Below, one piece after another: positions 44,119-52,222 of a stretch of DNA of 64,000 nucleotides. A model generated the notes under the pieces. That model worked only from the letters and a program-made list of their open reading frames with translations. It did not search any database and had not been told where the DNA came from. The translations under genes and the position numbers were made by a program. The stretch is from Eggerthella sinensis (GTDB taxonomy: Bacteria; Actinomycetota; Coriobacteriia; Coriobacteriales; Eggerthellaceae). Location of the stretch: NCBI RefSeq assembly GCF_003339815.1, contig NZ_PPTT01000012.1, positions 53,283 through 117,282 of the forward strand, read 5' to 3'. The first letter of the stretch is position 1. Each line of letters begins with the position of its first letter.

Positions 44119-44150
44119 GCACCTTCCCCCGGAGGTTCGGGGGAAGGTGC
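44119..44150. terminator. Terminator between amidohydrolase and methyltransferase genes
   Basis: A perfect 12-bp stem GCACCTTCCCCC / GGGGGAAGGTGC with an 8-nt loop, filling the gap between convergent genes. No T-run; probably works in both directions. Confidence 0.7.
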
Positions 44151-44154
44151 TCCC

Positions 44155-44910
44155 CTACGCCACTTCGCCGAGGTAGGCCACGGTGCTGTTGGGCATCACG
44201 AGGGTGCCGGCCTGCGCGTGCTCGTCGAACAGGCGCTCGAAGTCGGCGACGTATGCGGCGCGAGCCGCGTCGTCGCGATCAGGTGCGTAGGAGGCCGACA
44301 GCATCCGATCGACGAAGCCGCGACGGTCGTACGCCAGGTCGTGAGGGAACGAGACCGTCCGGTACTCCCCGTCGAAGAAGCGCGCGACGGCATCGCCGTC
44401 GAAGTCCATGCCCCCGCTGAATCCCGTGAACCGCGGACAATGCCGCGCGCATACGGCGGCGCTCGCGCGGACGAGCGGCGAAGTCGGATCGCGGAAGTTC
44501 CACACGAGCGCGACGACGCCTCCCGGGCGCAGCACGCGCAGACACTCGCGCCGAAACGCCTGCGCATCCATCCAATGGAAAGCCTGGGCGGCGCACACGC
44601 GGTCGACCGACGCGTCGGCGAGGCCCGTTCGCTCCGCCGAGCCCGCCGTCGAGAAGTACCCGGGATGCTCCCCGAGACGCGCTTCTGCCACGGCCCTCAT
44701 CTGGTCGTTCGGCTCGACGCCCGTCACGATGCAGCCGAGATCCAACAGCTGTCGGGAGAACCTTCCCGTGCCCGATCCGACGTCGGCCACCGCAGCGCCC
44801 GGAACGAACCCCTCCTTGGCCGCAAGGTAGGTCAGAAGCGCGGGCGCATAGCCGGGGCGCGCCGTCTCGTAGACATCCGCTTTGCCGTCGAAGCGGCGCT
44901 CGTTTCCCAC
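44155..44910 (-). CDS. Class I SAM-dependent methyltransferase
   Basis: A 251-residue methyltransferase of the Methyltransf_11 type. SAM-binding motif I is VADVGSGTGRFSRQL, the acidic motif II is GVEPN, and AQAFHWMD is typical of this small-molecule group. Start is GTG 44910 with GGGGGAGG four bases upstream; a longer frame to a GTG about 24 nt earlier would start before that site. It begins 23 nt after the dinB stop. The substrate is unknown. Confidence 0.87.
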   Translation of the reverse strand: MGNERRFDGKADVYETARPGYAPALLTYLAAKEGFVPGAAVADVGSGTGRFSRQLLDLGCIVTGVEPNDQMRAVAEARLGEHPGYFSTAGSAERTGLADASVDRVCAAQAFHWMDAQAFRRECLRVLRPGGVVALVWNFRDPTSPLVRASAAVCARHCPRFTGFSGGMDFDGDAVARFFDGEYRTVSFPHDLAYDRRGFVDRMLSASYAPDRDDAARAAYVADFERLFDEHAQAGTLVMPNSTVAYLGEVA

Positions 44911-44933
44911 GGAACCTCCCCCTTTGAGTTTCG

Positions 44934-46262
44934 TCACTTGTAGTCCGCCGGGTTCTTGCTGGCGGAGCCGGTGGTGTTTTCCTCGCCCCGCAATTCGCGG
45001 CCGAAGCGTACGGCGGATTCTCCGAACTTGTCCTTCACGAGGTCGGTGGCCTCGATCAGGCCCCGGCGCTTGCCCTCGTCCTTTATGACGGGCTGCACGT
45101 CGTCCTCGTTGGGAGCGGCCTCGGCGAGGTCGAACAGGCTTTGTTGCACGCCCTCGCCCTCCGCGAACCCCGTCATGGCCACGCCGATGAGGCGCACGGG
45201 CGTGCCCGGATGCCACAGCTCGTCCATCATGCGGTAGAGCAGCGGGGTGTAGGCGAACTCGTCGTCGCTCGGCTTCGGCAGCAGGCGCTGCACCGAGCGG
45301 ACGCTGCGGTCGTCGTAGCGCACGCGCAGGCTGACGGTGCGGCCGCGCAGGCCCTTGCGGCGCAGGCGGCGCCCCACCTTCGCGGCGATGGTGGCGATGG
45401 CTCCCTCCACCTCCTCGCGCGTGGTGAGATCGACGGCGAACGTCATCTCGTTCGACACCGACTTCACCGCGTCGTCCTGCTCGACGGGCGCGTCGTCGCC
45501 GCCGTTCGCGCGCACGTGCATGACGTGGCCGTTCTTGCCGAACACGCGCAGCAGCAGGCCCTCGTCCGCGTCGGCCAGCTGGCCGAGCGTGCGGATGCCG
45601 TACGAGTGCAGCTTGGCCTCGGCCGACGCGCCGATGCCGCTCATCGTGCGAATGGGCAGGGGCGCAAGGAAATCCCGCTCGCCGCCCGGGTACACCACGG
45701 TCAGGCCGCGCGGCTTGTCCATGTCCGAGGCGATCTTCGCCACGGTCTTCGAGGTGCCCACGCCGATGGAGCAGGTGACGCCCAGCTTCTCGACGCGGTT
45801 CTGGATGCGCTGCGCGATGCGCACCGGATGCTCGCGGTTCACCGCGGTGGGCGTGACGTCCATGAACGCCTCGTCGATGCTCACCTGCTGCACGTGCGGC
45901 GTCTCGGCGTGGAGGATGTCCATGATGGCGTTCGACATCTCGCGGTAGCGGTCGAAATGGCCGTGCGTCCAGATGGCGTGGGGGCACAGGCGCTTCGCCG
46001 TCGAGGAGGGCATGGCGCTGTGCACGCCGAAGGGGCGCGCCTCGTAGGACGCCGTGGACACCACGCCGTGCTTGTCGGCGTCGCCGCCCACGATGACGGG
46101 CTTGCCGCGCCAGGCGGGATGGTCGAGCTGCTCGACCGAGGCGAAGAACGCGTCGAGGTCGACGAGCAGGATGGCCGGCCCCCGCCATGCCTCGAGCGGC
46201 ATCGAGGACGGGCCGTCATCGACGGTTTCTCGAACATCGGTCTGTGGGGAGTCGTCTCGCAT
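44934..46262 (-). CDS. dinB: DNA polymerase IV (Y-family)
   Basis: A 442-residue translesion polymerase. The palm residues are in LLVDLDAFFASVEQ and SIDEAFMDVT. The fingers have STASYEARPFGVHSAM, and helix-hairpin-helix sequence (RTMSGIGASAEAKLHSYGI) precedes the little-finger domain. A clamp-binding-type motif QQSLF lies about 55 residues from the C-terminus. The ATG at 46262 has no ribosome site, but a TAGACT just upstream suggests a leaderless or very short leader message. No LexA box was recognised. Confidence 0.92.
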   Translation of the reverse strand: MRDDSPQTDVRETVDDGPSSMPLEAWRGPAILLVDLDAFFASVEQLDHPAWRGKPVIVGGDADKHGVVSTASYEARPFGVHSAMPSSTAKRLCPHAIWTHGHFDRYREMSNAIMDILHAETPHVQQVSIDEAFMDVTPTAVNREHPVRIAQRIQNRVEKLGVTCSIGVGTSKTVAKIASDMDKPRGLTVVYPGGERDFLAPLPIRTMSGIGASAEAKLHSYGIRTLGQLADADEGLLLRVFGKNGHVMHVRANGGDDAPVEQDDAVKSVSNEMTFAVDLTTREEVEGAIATIAAKVGRRLRRKGLRGRTVSLRVRYDDRSVRSVQRLLPKPSDDEFAYTPLLYRMMDELWHPGTPVRLIGVAMTGFAEGEGVQQSLFDLAEAAPNEDDVQPVIKDEGKRRGLIEATDLVKDKFGESAVRFGRELRGEENTTGSASKNPADYK

Positions 46263-46372
46263 AACGCGAATAAGTCTACCATGCCGCACCCGCGTGTCAT
46301 GAACTTGTGCTAGGATATTCATTCCTTGCCTCGAACCACGAGGCAAAACGCACGGCAGGGAGAGGAGAGACG

Positions 46373-47503
46373 ATGACGCAGCGATCCACCGACGCGCGTC
46401 CCGGCGTGCGCGACTGCGTGACCGCGCTGCCCGAACAGCTGCTCTCGCCTCCGTACGAGATGCGTTCCGAGATGAACTGGATCGACTTTTCCGGAACGGC
46501 GAACCCGTTGGGCACGCCTCCCTCGTTCATCCGCGCCATGGAGACCGCGCTCGCCGCCGGCGAGCTGAACTATCCGCCCGACCGCGAGGCCCACACGCTG
46601 CGCAGCGTGCTCGCGCGCAAGTTCGGGCTGCCCGTCGAGTCATTCCTCGTGGGTTCCACCGTGGGCGACATGGTGCGCGCCGTCGCTCAGACCTACCAGC
46701 CCTGCACCGTGGGCGTGGCCGTTCCCGGCCCCGTGGAGTACGCGCTGGCGGCGGGCAACGCCGGCCATCGCGTCGTGGAAATCGCGAGCCCCGCCGGCTT
46801 CGTCGTGCCCGACCCGGCCGCGGCCGAGCGCCACGGCATCGTGTTCGACGCCGCCGTGCTGGCGAACCCCGGCTACCCCACGAGCCGCCTGCTGCCGAAG
46901 CCGACGCTGCTCGCCTACCTCGAGGCCTGCACGTGGGTGGTGGTGGACGAGCGCTCCATCGAGCTCACGCTGGGCGGCGAGAGCATGGTGCCGCTCGTCA
47001 CCGAGCACCGCAACCTCGTGGTGGTGCGCTCGCTGTGCGAGCCCTTCGCCATGCCGGGCATCCCCATCAGCTACTGCATCGCGCACCCCGACACCATCGC
47101 GCAGATCACGCGCTTCTACGACAGCTCGTGCGTGCCCATGTTCGCCGAGGTGATCGGGGAGCTGGCCCTCACCGAGACGGAGCACCTCGAGCGCACGCGC
47201 GAGTTTCTGGACTCCGAGATTCCCTGGCTGCAGTGCATGCTCAACCTCATCCCCGGCATCGACATCTTCCCCGCCGAGGCGAACTACGTCATGTGCACCT
47301 TCGACGGCGGTCCCGACCTGGCCCTCGGCGTAGCGAACACCGAAGAGCTGGCGCGCCGCCTCCAGCTGGCGGGCTTTTTGATCCGCAAGCTGGAAGGGAC
47401 GCCGGCGCTCGATGACAGCCGCTACTTCTGCGTGGCCGTGCGCACCCGCGAGGACAACGAGAAGCTGGTGGCCGCGCTGCGCGAGATCATCGTGGGGTGC
47501 TAG
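46373..47503 (+). CDS. Aminotransferase-fold (class I/II, HisC/CobD-like) protein lacking the PLP lysine
   Basis: A 376-residue fold-type I protein similar to histidinol-phosphate aminotransferase and threonine-phosphate decarboxylase: FSGTANPLGTPP at the N-terminus, ANPGYPTS, VVVDERSIEL (D192) and a C-terminal arginine region VAVRTREDNEKLVAALRE. The Schiff-base lysine, normally in an S-K-x-F context, is missing: the segment reads RSLCEPFAMPG, with E223 in its place. It may be a PLP-independent or regulatory protein. Start ATG 46373 has AGAGGAGAG upstream. Confidence 0.82.
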   Translation: MTQRSTDARPGVRDCVTALPEQLLSPPYEMRSEMNWIDFSGTANPLGTPPSFIRAMETALAAGELNYPPDREAHTLRSVLARKFGLPVESFLVGSTVGDMVRAVAQTYQPCTVGVAVPGPVEYALAAGNAGHRVVEIASPAGFVVPDPAAAERHGIVFDAAVLANPGYPTSRLLPKPTLLAYLEACTWVVVDERSIELTLGGESMVPLVTEHRNLVVVRSLCEPFAMPGIPISYCIAHPDTIAQITRFYDSSCVPMFAEVIGELALTETEHLERTREFLDSEIPWLQCMLNLIPGIDIFPAEANYVMCTFDGGPDLALGVANTEELARRLQLAGFLIRKLEGTPALDDSRYFCVAVRTREDNEKLVAALREIIVGC

Positions 47504-47508
47504 GGGAG

Positions 47509-47712
47509 CTACCCCTTCACCTCGTACCCCGCCTCGACCACGGCTTGCGCCAGCTGCTCGTCGGGAACGTCGTGCCCCAGCTTGGCGGTGGCGGTGCCGG
47601 CTTCGAGGTCGACGACGGCTTCCTCGACGCCTTCCACCCCTTCGAGGGCCTTCTTCACGTGCGCGACGCAGTGCTGGCACATCATGCCTTCAACCTGCAG
47701 GGTCTTCTCCAT
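47509..47712 (-). CDS. Possible internally initiated CopZ-like copper chaperone (3' end of copA)
   Basis: The last 67 codons of copA encode a complete HMA domain (MEKTLQVEGMMCQHC...). An in-frame ATG at 47712 is preceded by AAGGAG at ideal spacing (six bases). This could yield a free CopZ-type chaperone in addition to the full ATPase, much as E. coli copA yields CopA(Z) by frameshifting. The ribosome site is seen; the separate product is inferred. Confidence 0.35.
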   Translation of the reverse strand: MEKTLQVEGMMCQHCVAHVKKALEGVEGVEEAVVDLEAGTATAKLGHDVPDEQLAQAVVEAGYEVKG

Positions 47713-50115
47713 GGCGATCTCCTTCTTCTCGGGCGGCGCGGGGGTTTCCGCTGCCGCCAGTTCGCTGTACGTAACGGGCGCCGACGCGTCCGACGATACC
47801 GTTTTCCCGACGGCCGACGCCGCCGACAGGTTGGGCTTCCAGCCGCGCAGGCGCAGGGCGTTCGACACCACGCACACCGAGCTCAGGCTCATGGCCGCAG
47901 CGGCTATCATGGGGTTGAGGTTCACGCCCATGAACGAGAGCGCGCCGGCCGCGACGGGGATGCACACGGCGTTGTAGACGAGCGCCCAGAACAGATTCTG
48001 CTTGATGTTGCGCAGCGTCGCGCGCGACAGCTGGATGGAGGCGGGCACGTCGAGCAGGTCGCTCTTCATGAGCACGATGTCGGCGCTCTCGATGGCCACG
48101 TCGGTGCCGGCCCCGATGGCGATGCCGATGTCGGCGCGCGCGAGCGCCGGGGCGTCGTTGATGCCGTCGCCCACCATGGCCACGCGGCCCTGCTCGGACA
48201 GGCGGCGGATCTCGCGCTCCTTGCCCTCGGGCAACACGCCGGCGATCACCTCGTCGGCGCCCACCTCGCGCTGGATGGCGGCGGCGGTGCGCTCGTTGTC
48301 GCCCGTGAGCATGACCGTGCGGATGCCCATGGCCTTGAGCTCGGCAAGGGCGCCCGCGCTCGACGGCTTCACCGTGTCGGCCACGGCGATGAGGCCCTCC
48401 AGCTTGCCGTCCTGCGCGAAGAACAGCGGCGTCTTGCCCTCGTCGGCCAGCGCGTGGGCCGCGGCGGCGAACCCGCCGACGGCGATGCCGCGCGCCTCCA
48501 TCATGCGCAGGTTGCCGGCGCACGAGGGGCGGTCGTCGACGAGCGCGGCCACGCCTTCGCCCGGCACCTGCTTGAAGTCCTCCACGAGCAGCGGGTACGC
48601 CTTTTGCTCGCGCGCATAGGCGCACACGGCGCGGGCAAGCGGGTGCTCCGAGCGCCCTTCGATGGACACCGCCAGCTCGAGCAGGCGCTCGGGTCCCACG
48701 CCCGCCGCCGCGACCACGTCGGTCACGCTCGGCGTGCCCTGGGTGACGGTGCCGGTTTTGTCGAGTACGACCGTCTTCACGTCGTGCGCCGTTTCCAGCG
48801 CCTCGGCCGACTTGATGAGGATGCCGTTGGTCGCGCCGCGCCCCGTGCCCACCATGATGGCCGTGGGCGTGGCCAGGCCGAGCGCGCACGGGCACGAGAT
48901 GACGAGCACCGAGATGGCATGCGACAGCGCCACCTCGAGCGTCGAGCCGCCGAACATCCACACGGCGAACGTGACCACGGCGATGACGATGACCACCGGC
49001 ACGAACACGCCCGAGATCTTGTCGGCGATCTTCTCGATGGGCGCCTTGCTCGACGTGGCATCGTCCACGAGCCGGATGATGCCGGCCAGCGTCGTGTCGT
49101 CGCCCACGCGGTCGGCCCGCATGGTGAACCATCCCGTGCTGTTCACGGTGGCGCCCGTCAAGCCGTCGCCCGGACGCTTGTCCACCGGCACGCTCTCGCC
49201 CGTGATCACCGACTCGTCCACGGTGCCGGTGCCCTCGAGCAGGGTGCCGTCAACGGGCACGCCTTCGCCCGCACGCACCACGAGCACGTCGCCCACGCGC
49301 ACGGCCTCGACGGGCACGCGCTCCTCGACGCCGTCCACGAGGCGCGTGGCCTCCTTCGGCGTGAGGTCCATGAGCTTCGCGATGGCGTCGGTGGTCTTGC
49401 CTTTCGCCCGGGCCTCGAAGTACTTGCCCAGGGTGATGAGCGTGAGGATCATGGCCGCCGACTCGAAGTACAGGTCCATCGCCGCCATGTGCGAGGCGTG
49501 CAGATCGCCCGCGCCCAACGCGATGCCGATCTTGTAGATGGCGTAGACGCCGTACGCGGTGGCCGCGGTGGAGCCGAGCGCGATGAGCGAGTCCATGTTC
49601 GGCGCGCCGTGGAACAGCGTTTTGAAGCCCACGCGGAAGAACTTGAAGTTGACGAACACGACGGGCAGAAGCAGCAGGAACTGCGTGAACGCGAACGTCA
49701 TCACGTTCTCGTCGCCCAGGAAGAAGCCGGGCAGCGGCCAGCCGAACATGTGCCCCATGGACAGGTAGAACAGCGGCACCGTGAATATGGTGGACACGAT
49801 AAGGCGCATGCGCACGCGCTTCGCCTCGGCGGCCGCATCGGCCACGGGACGCGCCTGCGCCGCACGGCTTCCCGCGCCCGCGCCGCCGCCCTGCGTGCCA
49901 GCCGGCACGCGCGCCGTCGCGCCGTAGCCCGCCTTCTCCACGGCCGCCTCCACGGCGCCCACCGTGTCGGGCGCGCCGTCGAAGGTCACCTCCATGCTGT
50001 TCTTCAGCAGGTTCACCGCGACGTCTTCCACGCCCGGCACCCCGCGCGTCGCCTTCTCCACGCGCGCCGAGCACGCCGCGCACGTCATGCCGGTTATATC
50101 GAACGCTTGCTTCAC
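47509..50115 (-). CDS. copA: Copper-exporting P1B-type ATPase with N- and C-terminal HMA domains
   Basis: An 868-residue inner-membrane Cu+ exporter. The N-terminal metal domain has GMTCAAC (C12, C15). The transport site is C408-P-C410, the phosphorylated residue D452 (DKTGT), and SEHPLA and GDGINDAP follow. MSLSSVCVVSNALRL in the last helix is the Cu+-ATPase signature. A second HMA domain (VEGMMCQHC, C813 and C816) is fused at the C-terminus, which is unusual. GTG 50115 (AAGGAG six bases upstream) is the likely start; an ATG at 50172 lies in a parS site. csoR is upstream on the same strand. Confidence 0.93.
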   Translation of the reverse strand: MKQAFDITGMTCAACSARVEKATRGVPGVEDVAVNLLKNSMEVTFDGAPDTVGAVEAAVEKAGYGATARVPAGTQGGGAGAGSRAAQARPVADAAAEAKRVRMRLIVSTIFTVPLFYLSMGHMFGWPLPGFFLGDENVMTFAFTQFLLLLPVVFVNFKFFRVGFKTLFHGAPNMDSLIALGSTAATAYGVYAIYKIGIALGAGDLHASHMAAMDLYFESAAMILTLITLGKYFEARAKGKTTDAIAKLMDLTPKEATRLVDGVEERVPVEAVRVGDVLVVRAGEGVPVDGTLLEGTGTVDESVITGESVPVDKRPGDGLTGATVNSTGWFTMRADRVGDDTTLAGIIRLVDDATSSKAPIEKIADKISGVFVPVVIVIAVVTFAVWMFGGSTLEVALSHAISVLVISCPCALGLATPTAIMVGTGRGATNGILIKSAEALETAHDVKTVVLDKTGTVTQGTPSVTDVVAAAGVGPERLLELAVSIEGRSEHPLARAVCAYAREQKAYPLLVEDFKQVPGEGVAALVDDRPSCAGNLRMMEARGIAVGGFAAAAHALADEGKTPLFFAQDGKLEGLIAVADTVKPSSAGALAELKAMGIRTVMLTGDNERTAAAIQREVGADEVIAGVLPEGKEREIRRLSEQGRVAMVGDGINDAPALARADIGIAIGAGTDVAIESADIVLMKSDLLDVPASIQLSRATLRNIKQNLFWALVYNAVCIPVAAGALSFMGVNLNPMIAAAAMSLSSVCVVSNALRLRGWKPNLSAASAVGKTVSSDASAPVTYSELAAAETPAPPEKKEIAMEKTLQVEGMMCQHCVAHVKKALEGVEGVEEAVVDLEAGTATAKLGHDVPDEQLAQAVVEAGYEVKG

Positions 50116-50155
50116 CTTTCGCTCCTTACTCGAACCATGCGCTTGCACGTACAAA

Positions 50156-50171
50156 TGTTTCACGTGAAACA
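50156..50171. other. parS site 1 (ParB-binding centromere)
   Basis: TGTTTCACGTGAAACA, identical to the ParB recognition palindrome of Bacillus and most other bacteria. It lies between csoR and copA. Confidence 0.9.
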
Positions 50172-50194
50172 TGCGGGCGAGCCCGCGGACGCGT

Positions 50195-50518
50195 CTAGCG
50201 CGAGAACTTCTTCATGAGCTGCATGACCTCGTCGATGACTTCGAGGTTGCCTTGCTCGATCTGCTCGACCACGCACGTTTCCAGGTGGTTCTGCAGCATG
50301 AGGGCCGACACGCTGTGCACGGCGCTCTCGGCTGCGGCGAGCTGCGTGAGCACGTCGCCGCAGTAGCGGTTGTCGTCGATCATCGTCTTGATGCCGCCGA
50401 GCTGCCCGATGATGCGGTTCAGGCGCTTATGCAGGTCGGCCTGCAGCTCCTGCGAGCGGGGCGTCTCCTTGCGACGGCAGCCGCAGCCGGTCTCTTCGGC
50501 GGTGTTCTCCTCGGCCAT
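50195..50518 (-). CDS. csoR: CsoR-family copper-sensing repressor
   Basis: A 107-residue all-helical repressor. The Cu+ ligands of true CsoR are present: C53, H78 and C82 (HLETC). An extra N-terminal Cys pair (CGC, 12-14) precedes the domain. ATG 50518 has GAGGAG upstream. It lies 79 bp upstream of copA on the same strand and has two matching operator palindromes in its own promoter, so it should repress csoR-copA until copper binds. Confidence 0.93.
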   Translation of the reverse strand: MAEENTAEETGCGCRRKETPRSQELQADLHKRLNRIIGQLGGIKTMIDDNRYCGDVLTQLAAAESAVHSVSALMLQNHLETCVVEQIEQGNLEVIDEVMQLMKKFSR

Positions 50519-50545
50519 GATGACTCCTCGCTTCCTCGTTCGCCT

Positions 50546-50562
50546 ATACCCCTGCTGGGTAT
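50546..50562. promoter_or_regulatory. CsoR operator 1
   Basis: ATACCC-CTGCT-GGGTAT, the typical CsoR palindrome, 28 bp upstream of csoR. Confidence 0.75.
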
Positions 50563-50576
50563 CTAGCGGTGAGTAT

Positions 50577-50593
50577 ATACCCCTGGCGGGTAT
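50577..50593. promoter_or_regulatory. CsoR operator 2
   Basis: ATACCC-CTGGC-GGGTAT, a second copy exactly 31 bp (about three helical turns) from operator 1, so two repressor tetramers could bind the same face of the DNA. Confidence 0.75.
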
Positions 50594-50640
50594 TGTCAAC
50601 CCCGAAGTTTCCGAGCGGCATCCGGGCGTCGACGCGGCGG

Positions 50641-50649
50641 TGCTACAAT
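50641..50649 (+). promoter_or_regulatory. Extended -10 promoter of the DUF308-like gene
   Basis: TGCTACAAT (TG-N-TACAAT), 34 bp upstream of the GTG at 50683. No clear -35. Confidence 0.45.
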
Positions 50650-50682
50650 GGTGATTCCCTCGATCATCGCGAAAGGACCTCC

Positions 50683-51243
50683 GTGTCGACCATCCATTCC
50701 GTCAAGGATCTCAAGGAGAGCAAGGCGAGCGTCAAACTGGCCGTCATCTCCATGCTCGTGCTGCCCGTCGTGGGCGTGGGCTGCCTGCTGTTTCCCGACG
50801 TAGGCGAGGAGGTGCTCCCCTATTTCCTCGGCGTGCCCATGGTGCTGTCGGGCGTGGGCAGCATCGTGGCCGTGGCGCGCGAGCGCGACGTGGAAGCGGG
50901 CGCGACGAGCGTGGGCGCCGCCATCGTGCTGGTGGTGCTGGGCCTCGTCACCGCCGTGCACGGGTCGAATTCCACCACGTTCATCGGCATCATCTGGGGC
51001 CTGCTGGGCCTCGTGAAGGCCGCGGGCGAATTCGACGAGATCATCGCCGACATCAAGCGCAAGGAGCCCTTCGTCTTCTCGCTCGCGCTGTGCGTGTTCG
51101 AGCTCGTGCTGGCCGTGCTGCTCATCCTCAACCCGTTCGCGAACATCGAGCACCATCTGCTGCTGCTCGGTCTCGAGCTGATCGTGTACCCCTTCAAGCT
51201 GCATCGCGAGCGCGGCAAGTTCGTGCTGGAAGCCGAGGCGTAA
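50683..51243 (+). CDS. DUF308/HdeD-like membrane protein
   Basis: A 186-residue protein with about six hydrophobic helices in three pairs, as in the HdeD/DUF308 family (SVKLAVISMLVLPVVGVGCL; VLPYFLGVPMVLSGVGSIVAV; LALCVFELVLAVLLILNPFA). Family members are linked to acid or general stress; the molecular role is unknown. GTG 50683 is preferred because GAAAGGAC lies 4-5 nt upstream. It is divergent from csoR, so the CsoR operators may also affect it. Confidence 0.78.
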   Translation: MSTIHSVKDLKESKASVKLAVISMLVLPVVGVGCLLFPDVGEEVLPYFLGVPMVLSGVGSIVAVARERDVEAGATSVGAAIVLVVLGLVTAVHGSNSTTFIGIIWGLLGLVKAAGEFDEIIADIKRKEPFVFSLALCVFELVLAVLLILNPFANIEHHLLLLGLELIVYPFKLHRERGKFVLEAEA

Positions 51244-51377
51244 ACCCCTCGGGAACCGGCCGCCTGCCCGCGTCGGCAACGGCGAAGCGACAGCGGGCGC
51301 GCCGTCGGCCGCACGTCGCGGGCGATGCGCTATGCTGCGCGGTGGCAGCATCGTTTGGAAGCGGAAAGGAGCCGTCC

Positions 51378-52127
51378 ATGTGCCGTCGTTTCATACCGAT
51401 CGATCGCGACGAAGTCGCCCGCATCGCCGCGGAAATCGAGCGCGACCTGGCCGAGCACGTCGGCGAGCTCGGCTCGCTCGACCCGCTCGAGGCGTACGAG
51501 GAGTTCCTGGCCGCCGAGGCCGACGTCGCCCGCCCGGCGGCGCCGCAGCGTTCGACCTCGCAGCTGTCACTGTTCGACGAGACGCCGGCAAGCCCGGATT
51601 CCGCACCTGCACCTGCGCCTGCGCGTGTCGAGGCGCTGCCCTCGTCGGTGGTGCCGCTCATCGTGCCGAGCGGCTCGGGGTGCGGGCTCGCCGTCGCGCA
51701 CATGGCCTGGGGCTACGAGGTTCCCTGGAAGAACGGGCCCGTGTTCAACACGCGCATCGAGACGGCGCTGCGCGACGACGGCAGCATGTGGCGCGAATCG
51801 TTCGCGCGGCGGCGCTGCCTCATACCCGCCTGGGGCTTCTACGAGTCGCACGCGTCGGAGACGGTGCCGAGCGCGCGCACCGGCCGCCCCGTCAAGCGCC
51901 AGTACGCCTTCGAGCACGCGGACGGCGCTCCCCTGCTGCTGGCGGGCATCCACGACAAGGGGCGCTTCTCGCTCGTCACCACCGAGCCGAACGCGGCCGT
52001 GGCGCCGGTGCACAACCGCATGCCGCTTGTGCTGGGGCCGGGCGAGCCCGCCTTGTGGCTCACCGGCGTGTACGAGCCGCTGCTCGACCGCGGGGCCGTG
52101 GCCCTGCGCGTCGCGCCCGAGCGCTGA
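51378..52127 (+). CDS. SOS-response-associated (SRAP/YedK/HMCES) DNA-protein crosslinking protein
   Basis: A 249-residue SRAP-domain protein that covalently traps abasic sites in single-stranded DNA. Catalytic C2 is exposed after Met removal (MCRRF). Other active-site residues: N124 and R126 (FNTRIE), E156 (GFYES) and H212 (VHNRMP). Residues about 20-90 are an insert relative to YedK; within it QLSLF (62-66) matches the sliding-clamp-binding consensus. GGAAAGGA precedes ATG 51378. A parS site lies immediately downstream. Confidence 0.9.
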   Translation: MCRRFIPIDRDEVARIAAEIERDLAEHVGELGSLDPLEAYEEFLAAEADVARPAAPQRSTSQLSLFDETPASPDSAPAPAPARVEALPSSVVPLIVPSGSGCGLAVAHMAWGYEVPWKNGPVFNTRIETALRDDGSMWRESFARRRCLIPAWGFYESHASETVPSARTGRPVKRQYAFEHADGAPLLLAGIHDKGRFSLVTTEPNAAVAPVHNRMPLVLGPGEPALWLTGVYEPLLDRGAVALRVAPER

Positions 52128-52130
52128 GGA

Positions 52131-52146
52131 TGTTTCACGTGAAACA
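52131..52146. other. parS site 2
   Basis: A perfect TGTTTCACGTGAAACA, 3 bp after the SRAP stop codon. Confidence 0.9.
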
Positions 52147-52222
52147 TCCGTTCGCATCATCGACCGCAGCCAACGCGGCCAACGAAGGAGGACAGGCGCT
52201 CTCGAAGGAAGGACGCCGCGAG

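Noticed and set aside
46262..46346. Longer dinB starting near 46346 and a LexA box
   Set aside because: The extension has no similarity to Pol IV and no ribosome site; no SOS-box palindrome was found upstream.
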